From the NCBI GenBank assembly GCA_029561145.1, contig JAKQJM010000128.1:97860-161859 (forward strand): a DNA stretch of 64,000 nt, read 5' to 3'. Position 1 is the first letter of the stretch. Every line of letters begins with the position of its first letter. Source of the DNA: Pseudomonadota bacterium (GTDB lineage: Bacteria; Pseudomonadota; Gammaproteobacteria; Xanthomonadales; Rhodanobacteraceae). This document shows positions 19,815 to 29,127 of this stretch, one piece after another. The position numbers were made by a program, and so were the translations under genes. The notes under the pieces were generated by a model. The model was not told where the DNA came from, ran no database searches, and worked only from the letters and a program-made list of their open reading frames with translations.

Positions 19815-21716
19815 ATGAGCAGTCGTTACAACGCAGCAGATATCGAAGTCCTGTCCGGCCTCGATCCGGTCAAGCGCCGACCGGGCATGTACACCGATAC
19901 CTCGCGTCCGAATCATCTGGTCCAGGAAGTCGTCGACAACTCGGTTGACGAAGCCCTCGCCGGCCATGCCGGTTCCATCGAAGTGATCGTCCACGCGGAT
20001 GGCTCGGTGACGGTCACCGATGATGGCCGCGGCATGCCGGTCGACATCCATCCCGACGAAGGCATTCCGGGCGTCGAGCTGATCCTTACGCGCCTGCATG
20101 CGGGTGGCAAGTTCTCGAACCGCAACTACGAATTCTCCGGCGGCCTGCATGGCGTCGGCGTCTCGGTGGTCAACGCGTTGTCGAAAAAAGTCGAAGTGAC
20201 GATCCGTCGCGACGGGCAGATCCATCGAATGGAGTTCAGGGACGGCGATCGCAAGTCGCCGCTTGAGGTGATTGGCACGGTCGGCAGGAAGAGTACCGGC
20301 ACGAGCGTGCGCTTCTGGCCCGATCCGAAGTACTTCGATTCACCGAAAGTGCTGCTCGGCAAACTCAAGCATGTGCTGCGCGCCAAGGCCGTGCTGTGCG
20401 CCGGATTGAGCGTGCAGCTCAAGGATGAAGCCAGTGGAGAGGACATCCGCTGGCATTACGAGGATGGCTTGCGCGACTACCTGCGCTCGATGGTCGGCGA
20501 AAACGAGCGCTTGCCGGCCGAGTTGTTCGTAGGTAGCCAGAAGCGCGAAAAGAGTGCCGTCGATTTCGCGATTGCCTGGTTGCCCGAGGGCGAACTCGTC
20601 CAGGAAAGCTATGTCAACCTGATTCCGACCGCGCAGGGCGGTACGCACGTCAACGGGCTGCGGACCGGCCTGACCGAGGCGCTGCGCGAGTTCTGCGACT
20701 TCCGCAACCTGCTGCCGCGCGGCGTCAAGCTCGCCCCGGAAGATGTCTGGGACCGCCTCTGCTTCGTACTGTCACTGCGCATGCAGGAACCCCAGTTCTC
20801 CGGCCAGACCAAGGAACGCCTGTCCTCACGCGACGCGGCGGGCCTCGTGCAGGGCGCGGCGCACGATGGTTTTTCGCTCTACCTCAATCAGCACGTCGAC
20901 GTCGGCGAGAAGATCGCCCAGCTCGCGATCGAACGCGCGGCGCTGCGGCTCAAGGCCGAAAAGCAGATCGTGCGCAAGAAGATCACGCAGGGACCCGCCC
21001 TGCCCGGCAAACTCGCCGATTGCGCATCGAGCGACCTCTCGCGCACCGAGTTGTTTCTTGTCGAAGGCGATTCCGCCGGCGGCTCGGCTCGCCAGGCGCG
21101 CGACAAGGATTTCCAGGCGATCCTGCCGCTGCGCGGAAAGATCCTCAATACCTGGGAAGTCGAATCGGGCAGCGTGCTCGCCTCGCAGGAAGTGCACGAC
21201 CTCGCCGTCGCGATCGGCTGCGATCCCGGCAAGAACGATATCGCCGGCCTGCGCTATGGCAAGGTCTGCATACTCGCCGACGCCGATTCCGACGGGCTGC
21301 ACATCGCAACCCTGCTGTCGGCGCTCTTCATCAGGCATTTCCCGGCGCTGGTGCGGGAGGGCCACGTATTTGTCGCGATGCCGCCGTTGTTCCGCGTCGA
21401 CGTCGGCAAGCAGATGTTCTACTGCCTCGACGAAGCCGAACGCGATTCGATCCTCGAGCGCATCGAGCGCGAGAAGATCCGCGGGGCGGTCAATGTCACG
21501 CGTTTCAAGGGACTTGGTGAAATGAACCCGAGCCAGTTGCGCGAATCGACGATCAATCCCGACACCCGCCGACTCGTCCAGCTGACTGTCGGTGCCCTCG
21601 AAGACGGCGACGATGGCACGAACAAGATCATGGACATGCTGCTGTCGAAGAAGCGCGCAGCGGATCGCAAGAGCTGGCTCGAGGAAAAAGGCGACCTCGC
21701 CTCGCTCGAAGTCTGA
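19815..21716 (+). CDS. parE: DNA topoisomerase IV subunit B
   Basis: ATPase subunit of topoisomerase IV, which decatenates daughter chromosomes. Protein of 633 aa, matching ParE (shorter than GyrB). GHKL ATPase motifs are QEVVDNSVDEALAG, DDGRGMPVD and SGGLHGVGVSVVNALS. The TOPRIM domain has LFLVEGDSAGGSARQARD and ILADADSDGLHIATL. The C-terminal FKGLGEMNPSQLRESTI is also ParE-like. An in-frame ATG at 19782 would add 11 residues; neither start has a strong Shine-Dalgarno, and 19815 matches the family N terminus (NAADIEVLSGLDPVKRRPGMY). The partner parC is not in the window. Confidence 0.97.
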   Translation: MSSRYNAADIEVLSGLDPVKRRPGMYTDTSRPNHLVQEVVDNSVDEALAGHAGSIEVIVHADGSVTVTDDGRGMPVDIHPDEGIPGVELILTRLHAGGKFSNRNYEFSGGLHGVGVSVVNALSKKVEVTIRRDGQIHRMEFRDGDRKSPLEVIGTVGRKSTGTSVRFWPDPKYFDSPKVLLGKLKHVLRAKAVLCAGLSVQLKDEASGEDIRWHYEDGLRDYLRSMVGENERLPAELFVGSQKREKSAVDFAIAWLPEGELVQESYVNLIPTAQGGTHVNGLRTGLTEALREFCDFRNLLPRGVKLAPEDVWDRLCFVLSLRMQEPQFSGQTKERLSSRDAAGLVQGAAHDGFSLYLNQHVDVGEKIAQLAIERAALRLKAEKQIVRKKITQGPALPGKLADCASSDLSRTELFLVEGDSAGGSARQARDKDFQAILPLRGKILNTWEVESGSVLASQEVHDLAVAIGCDPGKNDIAGLRYGKVCILADADSDGLHIATLLSALFIRHFPALVREGHVFVAMPPLFRVDVGKQMFYCLDEAERDSILERIEREKIRGAVNVTRFKGLGEMNPSQLRESTINPDTRRLVQLTVGALEDGDDGTNKIMDMLLSKKRAADRKSWLEEKGDLASLEV

Positions 21717-21914
21717 GCAACCCGGGCATCGACGTCCTGCCGCCGTTCGAGCATGCATCGGTGATGCCTGGCCGGTCATTCATGTGCAGCGTCAAGCGTC
21801 TTCCCGCAGTCGACCCTGATTCCCGCGCGCTGCTTGCGAATACGCCCATCGATTCGCGTCAGCGCCGCGCGACCGCTCGCTGCGCGAACCTGCCGGCTCA
21901 CCTTGATCGGGTCG

Positions 21915-21947
21915 AAAAAAAACCGGAGGCCATTGAGGCCCCCGGTT
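21915..21947 (-). terminator. Intrinsic terminator of the IPTL-CTERM gene
   Basis: On the minus strand AACCGGGGGCC/GGCCTCCGGTT form a stem with a short loop, followed by a run of nine T (21913-21922 read in reverse). It lies about 25 bases after the stop codon of the gene at 21972-22769. Confidence 0.88.
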
Positions 21948-21971
21948 CATGAAACGCGAAGCTCGGGCCGA

Positions 21972-22769
21972 TCAGCGGCGCGCGCGACGACGCAAGCCGA
22001 ACATGCCGAGCAGGGCGAGGCCGCCGGCCGCCAGCAGCGCACTCCACTGACTCATGGTCGGCAGCGCGATACCCGGCACGAACGGCTCTCCGCCACCGCC
22101 CACTGCGCCGACGACCTGGAAAAGGAAGTCAGGGCTGGCGCCGCCACCGACGCCGCAGGTGGTCATTGCGGCCCAGTCCGTGCAACCCGAAGCAAAGCCG
22201 TCACCGGGATTGCGGAATACGCCCGGACTGTTGGTCTGCACGGAGCGGTTGGACCAGAAGATCTGACCATTCGTGCCGAAATTGACATCGACCGTCAGCG
22301 CAACCCAGTACGTCCCCGCACCGAGCACGCAGGGTGCCGGCAAGGTGACCGTCGTGCCGGTCGCCGTGACATCCGCCACTGCAGCGGCTGCACTGCACAC
22401 CGGCGCGCCGCCAGGAAGGCCGGCCGCGTCAGCGTAGACGTTCAGCGCGGCCGTCGTCGTCACCGGGGTGCCGACTGTCGTCACGAAGTTGAACGAGGAA
22501 ACCGTCCAGCCACCAGCCGGAACGACGAAATCGTCGGCGCCCTCGGAGTCGTAGGCGTCAAAGGACGCTTCGAAGTTCTGGACCGGTGCGCCATTCCCGG
22601 CAGCCGAGTCGGTCTGGTCGTACAGAACAGTGCTGCCGTTCGGCGTTGCGAAGCTCGGCTGAACAGCCGGACCCGTGTTGCTGGCCTGGAACGGAGCGGC
22701 GTTGACGCTGGAGACAGCCATGACGGCCACAGCGACACTGGTGGCAAGCAGGGATTTGCGCAGGATCAT
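21972..22769 (-). CDS. IPTL-CTERM sorting-signal surface protein, function unknown
   Basis: Exported protein of 265 aa. Signal peptide ends near SSVNA. The mature domain is rich in Gly, Ala, Thr and Val, with YDQTDSAAGNGAPVQNF and SFDAYDSEGADDFVVPAGGWTVSSFNF, a jelly-roll-like secreted domain also found in choice-of-anchor proteins. Four Cys residues could form two disulfides. The C terminus is a textbook IPTL-CTERM tail: LPTMSQWSALLAAGGLALLGMFGLRRRARR, split here as an LPTMSQW motif, a membrane helix and a basic cluster. No sorting enzyme is nearby. Monocistronic, with its own terminator. Confidence 0.85.
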   Translation of the reverse strand: MILRKSLLATSVAVAVMAVSSVNAAPFQASNTGPAVQPSFATPNGSTVLYDQTDSAAGNGAPVQNFEASFDAYDSEGADDFVVPAGGWTVSSFNFVTTVGTPVTTTAALNVYADAAGLPGGAPVCSAAAAVADVTATGTTVTLPAPCVLGAGTYWVALTVDVNFGTNGQIFWSNRSVQTNSPGVFRNPGDGFASGCTDWAAMTTCGVGGGASPDFLFQVVGAVGGGGEPFVPGIALPTMSQWSALLAAGGLALLGMFGLRRRARR

Positions 22770-22888
22770 TGTTTTTCCTCAAGGTAGAGATGCATACCTC
22801 CCCCTGGTCGAGAGGCGTGAGTTGCTCGCAAAGCATGGAACGACGCCGGAAAGTACCAGAGCACGACAGCGCCGGCAACAATCAGGAC

Positions 22889-22907
22889 GGGGGGGTCAGC
22901 CCCCCCC
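22889..22907. repeat. G7/C8 homopolymer hairpin at the end of the sulfotransferase gene
   Basis: A run of seven G and a run of eight C flank the stop codon of the downstream-reading gene, forming an almost pure GC hairpin. There is no T-tract. Such tracts are prone to slippage, and slippage here would alter only the last few residues (RERGGG) of the protein. Confidence 0.6.
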
Positions 22908-24506
22908 GCGCTCCCGCAAACGGGCTTTCAGGCCATCCAGCAGAGCCCCGTAACGGGATGCACGGGCGGTATTGGCCTGCAGCGGCTGGAGCACCTGCGC
23001 GGCACTTGCAGTGCGCACGTTGCGGCGGACTTCGTGGAAGCGCAGGCAGGCCGGGTCGAAGGGCAGGCCGCAAAATTCGAGCAGCGCCCGGGTCGCCGAT
23101 TCCGGTTCGGCGAGCAGGGTTTCGTAGACCATGTCGAATACCCGATCAGGATAGACGTCGACCCAATGCCGGCAGAGTCGGTCGAAGTCATGCCAGTACG
23201 ACGCCAGGTCGTCGAGGTCATAACTGAACGCCTGGCCGCGCGCGAACAACTGGGCGAAGCAGGACAAACAGGTCTCGAGCGGATCGCGACGACATACGAC
23301 AAAGCGTGCGGAAGGCAACATGGCAATCGCCGCAGCGACCGTCTGCCAGTTCGACAGGCCCTTGTCCGTGAATCGCGGACGTTGCGCTCGCCAACGCCGG
23401 GTGCGCTGCAGATAATCCTTGCCAAGGCGCTCCCAATCCTCCGCCGTGGCATCGCTGAACCATGCCGGGAACTCCTTGCCGCGACGCTGCGATTCCTCCT
23501 TGATCACGGCAGGCAGGTCGGGAAGTTCACTGGCCCCTTCGATGTGCGGATGGGCGGCAAGGATCTGTTCGATCAAGGTCGAACCGGAGCGCGGCAGGCT
23601 GATGATGAAAATGACCTCGTCGCCTTGCGTCGACGGAGCTGAAGCGGGCGACGGTCGCGCGCAGCTCGCGAGGATCGCATCGATGCCCGCGGAAAAATCG
23701 GCCGCATCCCAGGGCAGCTGGCGACGCATGCGGAGATTGGCTTCGGTCAAGGCCGCAAAGGATTCCTGATAGCGTCCGCCATCTTCCAGTGCCTTGGCCA
23801 GCGAAAACCCCAGCCGAACGCGATCGTCATTGCTCAACGAGGGGTCCCGGAGCAATTGGCCCAGCTGTGCGGCCTCAGCGCCGCTGAGCGGTAGCGTCTT
23901 GATGTTGGCCAACGCAAACCAGGCTTGGGCATTCCCCGGATTCAGGCGGATCGCTTCACGAAATGCCCGGGCGGCTTCCTCGATGCGACCGAGGGCCTTC
24001 AACGAATCGCCCAATTGGACGCGGGCAGGGACATGCCGGGGCGAGAGCTCCAGCGCGCGCTGCAAGGCGGGCAGCGCCTCATCCAAGCGAGCCTGCGCTT
24101 TCAGGATCTTGCCGAGATTGAACCAGGCCGCCGCCAGGGACGGATCCAGCGATGTCGCGCGCTCGAACATGCCGACTGCGCTTTCGGGATCGCCATTCGC
24201 GCGCAGCGCGCTGCCGAGATTGGTGTGGATCAGCGCATCGTCGGGTGCCACGGCGAGCGCTTCGCGCAGGATTCCAACCGCGTCAGCATGGCGCCCTTCG
24301 AGTTGATCCAGCACTCCTTGCAGACGCAGCACTTCCGCATGCTTCGGCGCGAGTACCGCTGCCGCGACCAGACCGCGTCGTGCCGCGTCCAGCTGGCGCC
24401 GGTCGATCGCGCTCGCGGCTTGCTCGACCATGCGCGAGACGGACGGTGCAAGTCCGGACAGGCGTTTCCGCCAGTCGGCCTTGCTGATTGCAGGGACGCT
24501 TGCCAT
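22896..24506 (-). CDS. TPR repeat protein with C-terminal sulfotransferase domain
   Basis: Protein of 536 residues. The N-terminal half (about 25-205) is a run of tetratricopeptide repeats (for example HTNLGSALRANGDPESAVGMFERA, shown by spaced Gly/Ala/Leu positions). The C-terminal half (about 297-530) is a sulfotransferase domain with the PAPS 5'-phosphosulfate loop SLPRSGST (303-310) and later RDPLETCLSCF and YETLLAEPESATRALLEFCGL. It probably transfers sulfate from PAPS to a protein or glycan; the substrate is unknown. Start chosen at MASVPAISKADW, 84 bases inside the longest frame. It has no obvious functional partner among its neighbours. Confidence 0.9.
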   Translation of the reverse strand: MASVPAISKADWRKRLSGLAPSVSRMVEQAASAIDRRQLDAARRGLVAAAVLAPKHAEVLRLQGVLDQLEGRHADAVGILREALAVAPDDALIHTNLGSALRANGDPESAVGMFERATSLDPSLAAAWFNLGKILKAQARLDEALPALQRALELSPRHVPARVQLGDSLKALGRIEEAARAFREAIRLNPGNAQAWFALANIKTLPLSGAEAAQLGQLLRDPSLSNDDRVRLGFSLAKALEDGGRYQESFAALTEANLRMRRQLPWDAADFSAGIDAILASCARPSPASAPSTQGDEVIFIISLPRSGSTLIEQILAAHPHIEGASELPDLPAVIKEESQRRGKEFPAWFSDATAEDWERLGKDYLQRTRRWRAQRPRFTDKGLSNWQTVAAAIAMLPSARFVVCRRDPLETCLSCFAQLFARGQAFSYDLDDLASYWHDFDRLCRHWVDVYPDRVFDMVYETLLAEPESATRALLEFCGLPFDPACLRFHEVRRNVRTASAAQVLQPLQANTARASRYGALLDGLKARLRERGGG

Positions 24507-24674
24507 CGGGGAATCCGGATACCTCAACGTCCAGGCCGTGCGATTGAAAACCCGTGGCCTGGCATCGAAAGCGTAGGTTCCGGGGCGCACGCCGGCGATT
24601 GATACGACGCATCAAGCGGCCGACCGCGGAGTGTGCCCGAAAATCACCGGTCCGTGGCAGCGCGCGAATGCCCT

Positions 24675-25145
24675 TCAGTCGAATCCGTCAGCAAACAATT
24701 GCGGGACGACGCGAATCGAGCCGCTCATGCCGTTGGCGAAATGGACGTCGCAGAAATACGGAAACTCCCCGGCATCGGTCAGGATGCGCTGCTCCTCGGT
24801 GCCGCTTGAAATCGTTCCGATGGGACTGGTCGGATCAATCGTTGCCTGCCCGCCACTGACGACACCGCCATACAGCGGATGCATGCCGAAGTTCGGTACG
24901 GCGCGAAACGTGACGCGCGTGCCTTCGCTGATCTTCACGCATCGGGGCCGGTAGACGAACATGTTGGTCGGATTGTCATTGGCGATCTGGATTTCGGCGC
25001 GCCCGCGCTGGTCCTGGAAATCGCTTTCGATGCAATTGTTCAAGGCCATGGCGGAGTTCATCGCGAGGACGGCCACAAACAAGGAGAACCATGGCCGCAA
25101 CCTGCGCACCCTCCCGTTCACGCTGTGACGCCTCGCACACTGCAT
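24675..25145 (-). CDS. Secreted cupredoxin-like (plastocyanin-type) protein
   Basis: Protein of 156 aa with an N-terminal basic region and hydrophobic signal segment (SLFVAVLAMNSAMA). The mature domain contains all four type 1 copper ligands in the expected order: His in NFGMHPLYGG, then Cys, His and Met in YFCDVHFANGMSG. Blue copper proteins of this kind shuttle single electrons. Two further Cys (NNCIES, RPRCVK) may form a disulfide. The gene is divergent from the DUF1800/DUF1501 pair across about 57 bases, so a shared promoter region and a joint role are possible. Confidence 0.85.
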   Translation of the reverse strand: MQCARRHSVNGRVRRLRPWFSLFVAVLAMNSAMALNNCIESDFQDQRGRAEIQIANDNPTNMFVYRPRCVKISEGTRVTFRAVPNFGMHPLYGGVVSGGQATIDPTSPIGTISSGTEEQRILTDAGEFPYFCDVHFANGMSGSIRVVPQLFADGFD

Positions 25146-25202
25146 GGCGCGCGTTGCGGATAGTGTTCAGCGCCGGGAGACGGTCGACCCATGGGGATTC
25201 GC

Positions 25203-26930
25203 ATGAAGAGCCTGTTTTTTCAGCAGCTGTCGGTCGCAACCTTACTCGCCTGCGCTCCTGTCGTGTGGGCCGGCGATCACGTCTTCGATTCGGGCTTCGA
25301 CCACCGTGTCGAGGGACCCTGGTCGGACGCGCAGGCTGCGCGCTTCCTGACCCAGGCCACGATGGGGCCGAACCTTGCGTCGATCGCCCACCTTCGCGCG
25401 GTCGGCTACAACACGTGGTTTGCCGAACAGGCCAATCAGGCCGCGACACATCATCGGCCCTATCTCGAGGCCCAGGAGGCCGCCGGGATCGATGTCTACC
25501 AGAACAGCCGCCAGGAAGCCTGGTGGCTGCACGGCATCAGGGCTCCCGACCAACTGCGCCAGCGCGTGGCCTTTGCCCTCAGCGAGCTGTTCGTCGTATC
25601 CGACCAGAGCGGCGCGATCGAAGGCCAGCCGATCGCGATGGCCAACTATTACGACCTACTTGTCGACAATGCCTTCGGCAACTATCGCAGCCTGCTCGAA
25701 CAGGTGACCTTGAACCCGGTGATGGGTCACTACCTGTCGATGTTCAAGAATCGCAAGACCGATACGGAGGAGAACATCCGTCCGGACGAGAACTACGCCC
25801 GCGAAATCATGCAGTTGTTTTCGGTCGGACTGGTCAAGCTCGATGATTCCGGCACGCCACTTTTGTCGGGCGGACAGCCGATCGCCACCTACAACCAGGA
25901 CACGATCCGGGGATTCGCCAACGTCTTCACCGGCTGGAACTGGGCGAATTGTCCGCGTGATGACGGCGGCCAATGGTGGGAGTGGGAATACTGTCCACCC
26001 GGTCCGGTCGAATGGCCGGAGCCGGGCTGGCAGGCTTGGTGGCTCGTTCCGATGCAGCCGTGGGAGAGCTACCACGCTTCTGCGGAAAGCAAGCAATTGC
26101 TTGATTATCCGCTGGTCGCCCTTCCCGCGGGTGTGCTGCCTGGAGGCGGCACGGCGGCCTCCGACCTGCACGCTGCGCTGGACAACATTTTCCTTCACCC
26201 GAACGTGGCACCGTTCGTTGCCCGTCATCTGATAAAGCGCCTGGTCTCGAGCAATCCGAGCCGCGAGTATGTCGGGCGTGTGGCCGATGCGTTCAGGAAC
26301 AACGGGCTTGGCGTGCGCGGCGACCTCGGCGCGACGGTGCGTGCGGTATTGATGGACAGCGAAGCCCGCACCCTGCCGAGCCTGACCAGCAACGCCGGCA
26401 AGCTGCGCGAACCGTTGTTGCGTGTCGCCCACCTTTGGCGGGCACTTGACGGTCGTGCCGATGATGGCCGCTACCGCGAGTGGAATGCCGACTACTACCT
26501 CGGTCAGGCGGCCCTGCGCTCACCAACCGTATTCAATTTCTTCCTGCCCGGCTACCGGCCACCGGGCGAGATGAGCGCGCTCGGCCTTGACGGTCCCGAG
26601 TTCCAGATCACCACCGATACCACGGTGGCGAGCATTGCAAGCGGACTCGGCTCAAAGGTCTTCGATGACTGGCGCGGAAGCCCGTGGGTCGATCCCGAGG
26701 ACGTTGTCGTCGACCTCGCGCCTGAACTGCCCTATGCGAGCAATCCGGTTCGCCTGATAGACCGCTACGACCTCCTGTTCATGAACCGCACGATGTCGAC
26801 CTTCATGTTCAACACGCTGGTCAACTATGTGGCGGCCTTGCCGAATGCGAACACGGCCGATCGCCGGCAACGCGTGCAGGAAGCGATCTGGCTCATCCAG
26901 AGTTCTCCCGAATATTCGATCGAACGGTGA
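25203..26930 (+). CDS. DUF1800 family exported protein
   Basis: Protein of 575 residues with a signal peptide ending PVVWA. It has the family landmarks: an N-terminal AARFLTQATMGP, YLSMFKNRKTDTEENIRPDENYAREIMQLFSVGL, IRGFANVFTGW, a HPNVAPFVARHLIKRLVSSNPS segment and a late SPTVFNFFLPGYRPPG. The biochemical function of DUF1800 is unknown; these genes are almost always paired with DUF1501, as here. The ATG at 25203 is favoured over 25191 because GGGGA precedes it by 5 bases and it starts directly at the signal peptide. Followed after 4 bases by the DUF1501 gene. Confidence 0.92.
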   Translation: MKSLFFQQLSVATLLACAPVVWAGDHVFDSGFDHRVEGPWSDAQAARFLTQATMGPNLASIAHLRAVGYNTWFAEQANQAATHHRPYLEAQEAAGIDVYQNSRQEAWWLHGIRAPDQLRQRVAFALSELFVVSDQSGAIEGQPIAMANYYDLLVDNAFGNYRSLLEQVTLNPVMGHYLSMFKNRKTDTEENIRPDENYAREIMQLFSVGLVKLDDSGTPLLSGGQPIATYNQDTIRGFANVFTGWNWANCPRDDGGQWWEWEYCPPGPVEWPEPGWQAWWLVPMQPWESYHASAESKQLLDYPLVALPAGVLPGGGTAASDLHAALDNIFLHPNVAPFVARHLIKRLVSSNPSREYVGRVADAFRNNGLGVRGDLGATVRAVLMDSEARTLPSLTSNAGKLREPLLRVAHLWRALDGRADDGRYREWNADYYLGQAALRSPTVFNFFLPGYRPPGEMSALGLDGPEFQITTDTTVASIASGLGSKVFDDWRGSPWVDPEDVVVDLAPELPYASNPVRLIDRYDLLFMNRTMSTFMFNTLVNYVAALPNANTADRRQRVQEAIWLIQSSPEYSIER

Positions 26931-26934
26931 CTCC

Positions 26935-28311
26935 ATGAAACGTCGCGAATTCATCCAGCGTGCGCTTTGCGCCACTGCATCGTCGGCCCTGTTCACCGGC
27001 TTCGCCGGCAAGCTCTCACTCGCCCATGCAGCGGCAACGGCGGGTGGAAGACTGCTCGGCAACGACTACCGCGCACTGGTCTGCGTTTATCTCTACGGCG
27101 GCAACGACGCCTTCAACATGCTGGTGCCGACGAGCACTGCGGGCTATGCGGAGTACCAGGCCGCGCGCGGTGAACTCGCCTTGCCGCTCGGCGATCTGCT
27201 GACCCTCAACCCCAGCGTCGCTCCGGTAGGCAATGGCACGTTCGGGCTGTCACCATCGATGCCGTTGTTGCGCAACCTGTTCAACCAGGCCCAGTCGCCG
27301 CTGGCGATCACCACCAACGTCGGCCCCCTGCTCTATCCGATCACCAAGGCCCAGTACCAGGCCGGATCGGTTCCGGTTCCCGCGCAGTTGTTCTCGCACA
27401 GCGACCAGAGTGTCACCTGGCAGCAGAACCGCGCCGACGCGCAGGATCGACGCGGCTGGGGCGGACGCCTTGCCGACATGTTCTACCAGACGAATACGAA
27501 CCAGCAGTTGTCGATGAACATCTCGATCGATGGCGAGAACGTGTTCCAGGCCGGCGACAACGTATTTCCGTATTTCGTCGGCCAGAACGGTGCCGAAGGC
27601 ATCGACTTGGTGCAGCCGTGGAATCCGGAACGGCGCGCGGCCTTCATCGCGTTGCGCGACGCCTCGCTGCAGAATGCATTGCAGCGCCAGTTCGCCAGCG
27701 TCATGCGCCGCTCGATGAACAACGAGGTCATGATCAACGATGCGCTCGATGGCGAGACGCCGCTGGCTACGGCGTTCCCCGACACCCATCTTGGCCGCCA
27801 GTTGCAGATGATCGCGCGCCTGATCAATGCGCGGAATCCGCTGCAGATGCAGCGGCAGATATTCTTTGTCGGCCTGGGCGGATTCGATACCCACGACAAC
27901 CAGTTGGCCGATCAGGCCGATTGCTTCGCCGAACTCGATGGAGCGCTCGCTGCGTTCCACGCCGCCACGGTGGAGATGTCACTGGCCAATGCGGTCACTA
28001 CGTTCACCGCATCCGAGTTCGGTCGCACGACCAGCGTCAACGGCGATGGCACCGATCACGGTTGGGGCAGCCATCATCTGATCATGGGAGGCGCGGTCAA
28101 TGGCCGGCGCATCTACGGTACTCCGCCGAGCCTGGCGGTCGGCGGTCCCGACGATGCGGACTGGGGACAGATCATTCCGACGACGTCGGTGGATCAGTAC
28201 GCCGCCACGTTGGCCCGCTGGTATGGCGTTCCAGCGAGCGACATGTCTACCGTGTTCCCGAATATCGGACGATTCGCGACGTCCAATCTTGGATTCATGA
28301 GCAACAGCTGA
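26935..28311 (+). CDS. DUF1501 family Tat-exported protein
   Basis: Protein of 458 residues. The N terminus MKRREFIQRALCATASS is a twin-arginine-type signal, suggesting export in folded form. The body has the alkaline-phosphatase/sulfatase-like landmarks of DUF1501: VCVYLYGGNDAFNMLVP, HSDQSVTWQQ, FFVGLGGFDTHDNQ, TFTASEFGRTTSVNGDGTDHGWGSHHLIMGG and PNIGRFA. These residues suggest a metal-dependent hydrolase fold, but no substrate is known. The start lies 4 bases after the DUF1800 stop, so the genes form an operon. Confidence 0.92.
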   Translation: MKRREFIQRALCATASSALFTGFAGKLSLAHAAATAGGRLLGNDYRALVCVYLYGGNDAFNMLVPTSTAGYAEYQAARGELALPLGDLLTLNPSVAPVGNGTFGLSPSMPLLRNLFNQAQSPLAITTNVGPLLYPITKAQYQAGSVPVPAQLFSHSDQSVTWQQNRADAQDRRGWGGRLADMFYQTNTNQQLSMNISIDGENVFQAGDNVFPYFVGQNGAEGIDLVQPWNPERRAAFIALRDASLQNALQRQFASVMRRSMNNEVMINDALDGETPLATAFPDTHLGRQLQMIARLINARNPLQMQRQIFFVGLGGFDTHDNQLADQADCFAELDGALAAFHAATVEMSLANAVTTFTASEFGRTTSVNGDGTDHGWGSHHLIMGGAVNGRRIYGTPPSLAVGGPDDADWGQIIPTTSVDQYAATLARWYGVPASDMSTVFPNIGRFATSNLGFMSNS

Positions 28312-28320
28312 GCGCGCCGC

Positions 28321-29127
28321 TCACGCGTCGTTCCGCGCGATTCCCACGTTGGCCGATCGCGCCGGGTGCGAACGCCGTACCGTCGGCAGCAGTTGTGCCA
28401 GGACACCGCAGATGGCCAGGGTCCATACGATCATCGCACCACTCGGCAGGTCGAGAATCGCCGAAAGAACCAACCCACTGACATAGCCAACGATGCCGAT
28501 CGTGTACGCGGCGACCAGACGCTGCCGCCCGTGCATGCCGACTGTCGCAAGCGCTGGAACGATCAGGCTCGCAAACACGAGGTAGACGCCGATCAGTTGC
28601 ACCGAAATCGTTATCGCCAGCGCGAACACGGCATAGAAGGAGAAGCCTGCGAGTTTTCCGCTGCGCCACGCGATCACTGCAAGCAACACGGCGGAGGCGA
28701 TCGCGGCCGTCCACAACTGTCCCGGACTGACCCAGAGTATCTGGCCGACCAGCAGATCCTTCAGATGCTCGCCACCGTGCGGGTTGTTGGCCAGCAACAG
28801 GATGCCGCCTGTGGCCGCGAGCACGAACAGGGTCCCGATCAACGGCTCCTGGAAATCCGGCCATCGTTTGTCCGTTGCGCTGAGCAGAGCCGCACCGAGC
28901 AGTGCTGCAACGCCCGCAGCAATCTGCACGCCGAATCCGTGTTCGTCCATGCCGAGGAATTGGGCAAGGATCACGCCGAGTGCCGCGATCTGCGCGATTG
29001 CCAGGTCGATGAAGATGATGCCGCGCGCAAGCACGCGCGTGCCGAGCGGCACATGGGTGGCGAGCACGATGAGTCCGGCGAGACAAGCCGGCAGCAGGAT
29101 GCTCAGATCGAGTCCATCCCAGTTCAC
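28321..29127 (-). CDS. znuB: Zinc/manganese-type ABC transporter permease
   Basis: Inner-membrane permease of the ABC-3 family (268 aa), with about seven to eight helices and the conserved cytoplasmic loop segments GIIFIDLAIAQIAALGV and QLIGVYLVFASLIVPALAT. The start is GTG, overlapping the stop of the substrate-binding protein gene as GTGA. No ATPase gene (znuC) is found beside it, so it must borrow one from elsewhere in the genome. Third gene of the operon with an outer-membrane protein and the binding protein. Zinc specificity is inferred from family and the upstream Zur-like site. Confidence 0.9.
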   Translation of the reverse strand: MNWDGLDLSILLPACLAGLIVLATHVPLGTRVLARGIIFIDLAIAQIAALGVILAQFLGMDEHGFGVQIAAGVAALLGAALLSATDKRWPDFQEPLIGTLFVLAATGGILLLANNPHGGEHLKDLLVGQILWVSPGQLWTAAIASAVLLAVIAWRSGKLAGFSFYAVFALAITISVQLIGVYLVFASLIVPALATVGMHGRQRLVAAYTIGIVGYVSGLVLSAILDLPSGAMIVWTLAICGVLAQLLPTVRRSHPARSANVGIARNDA

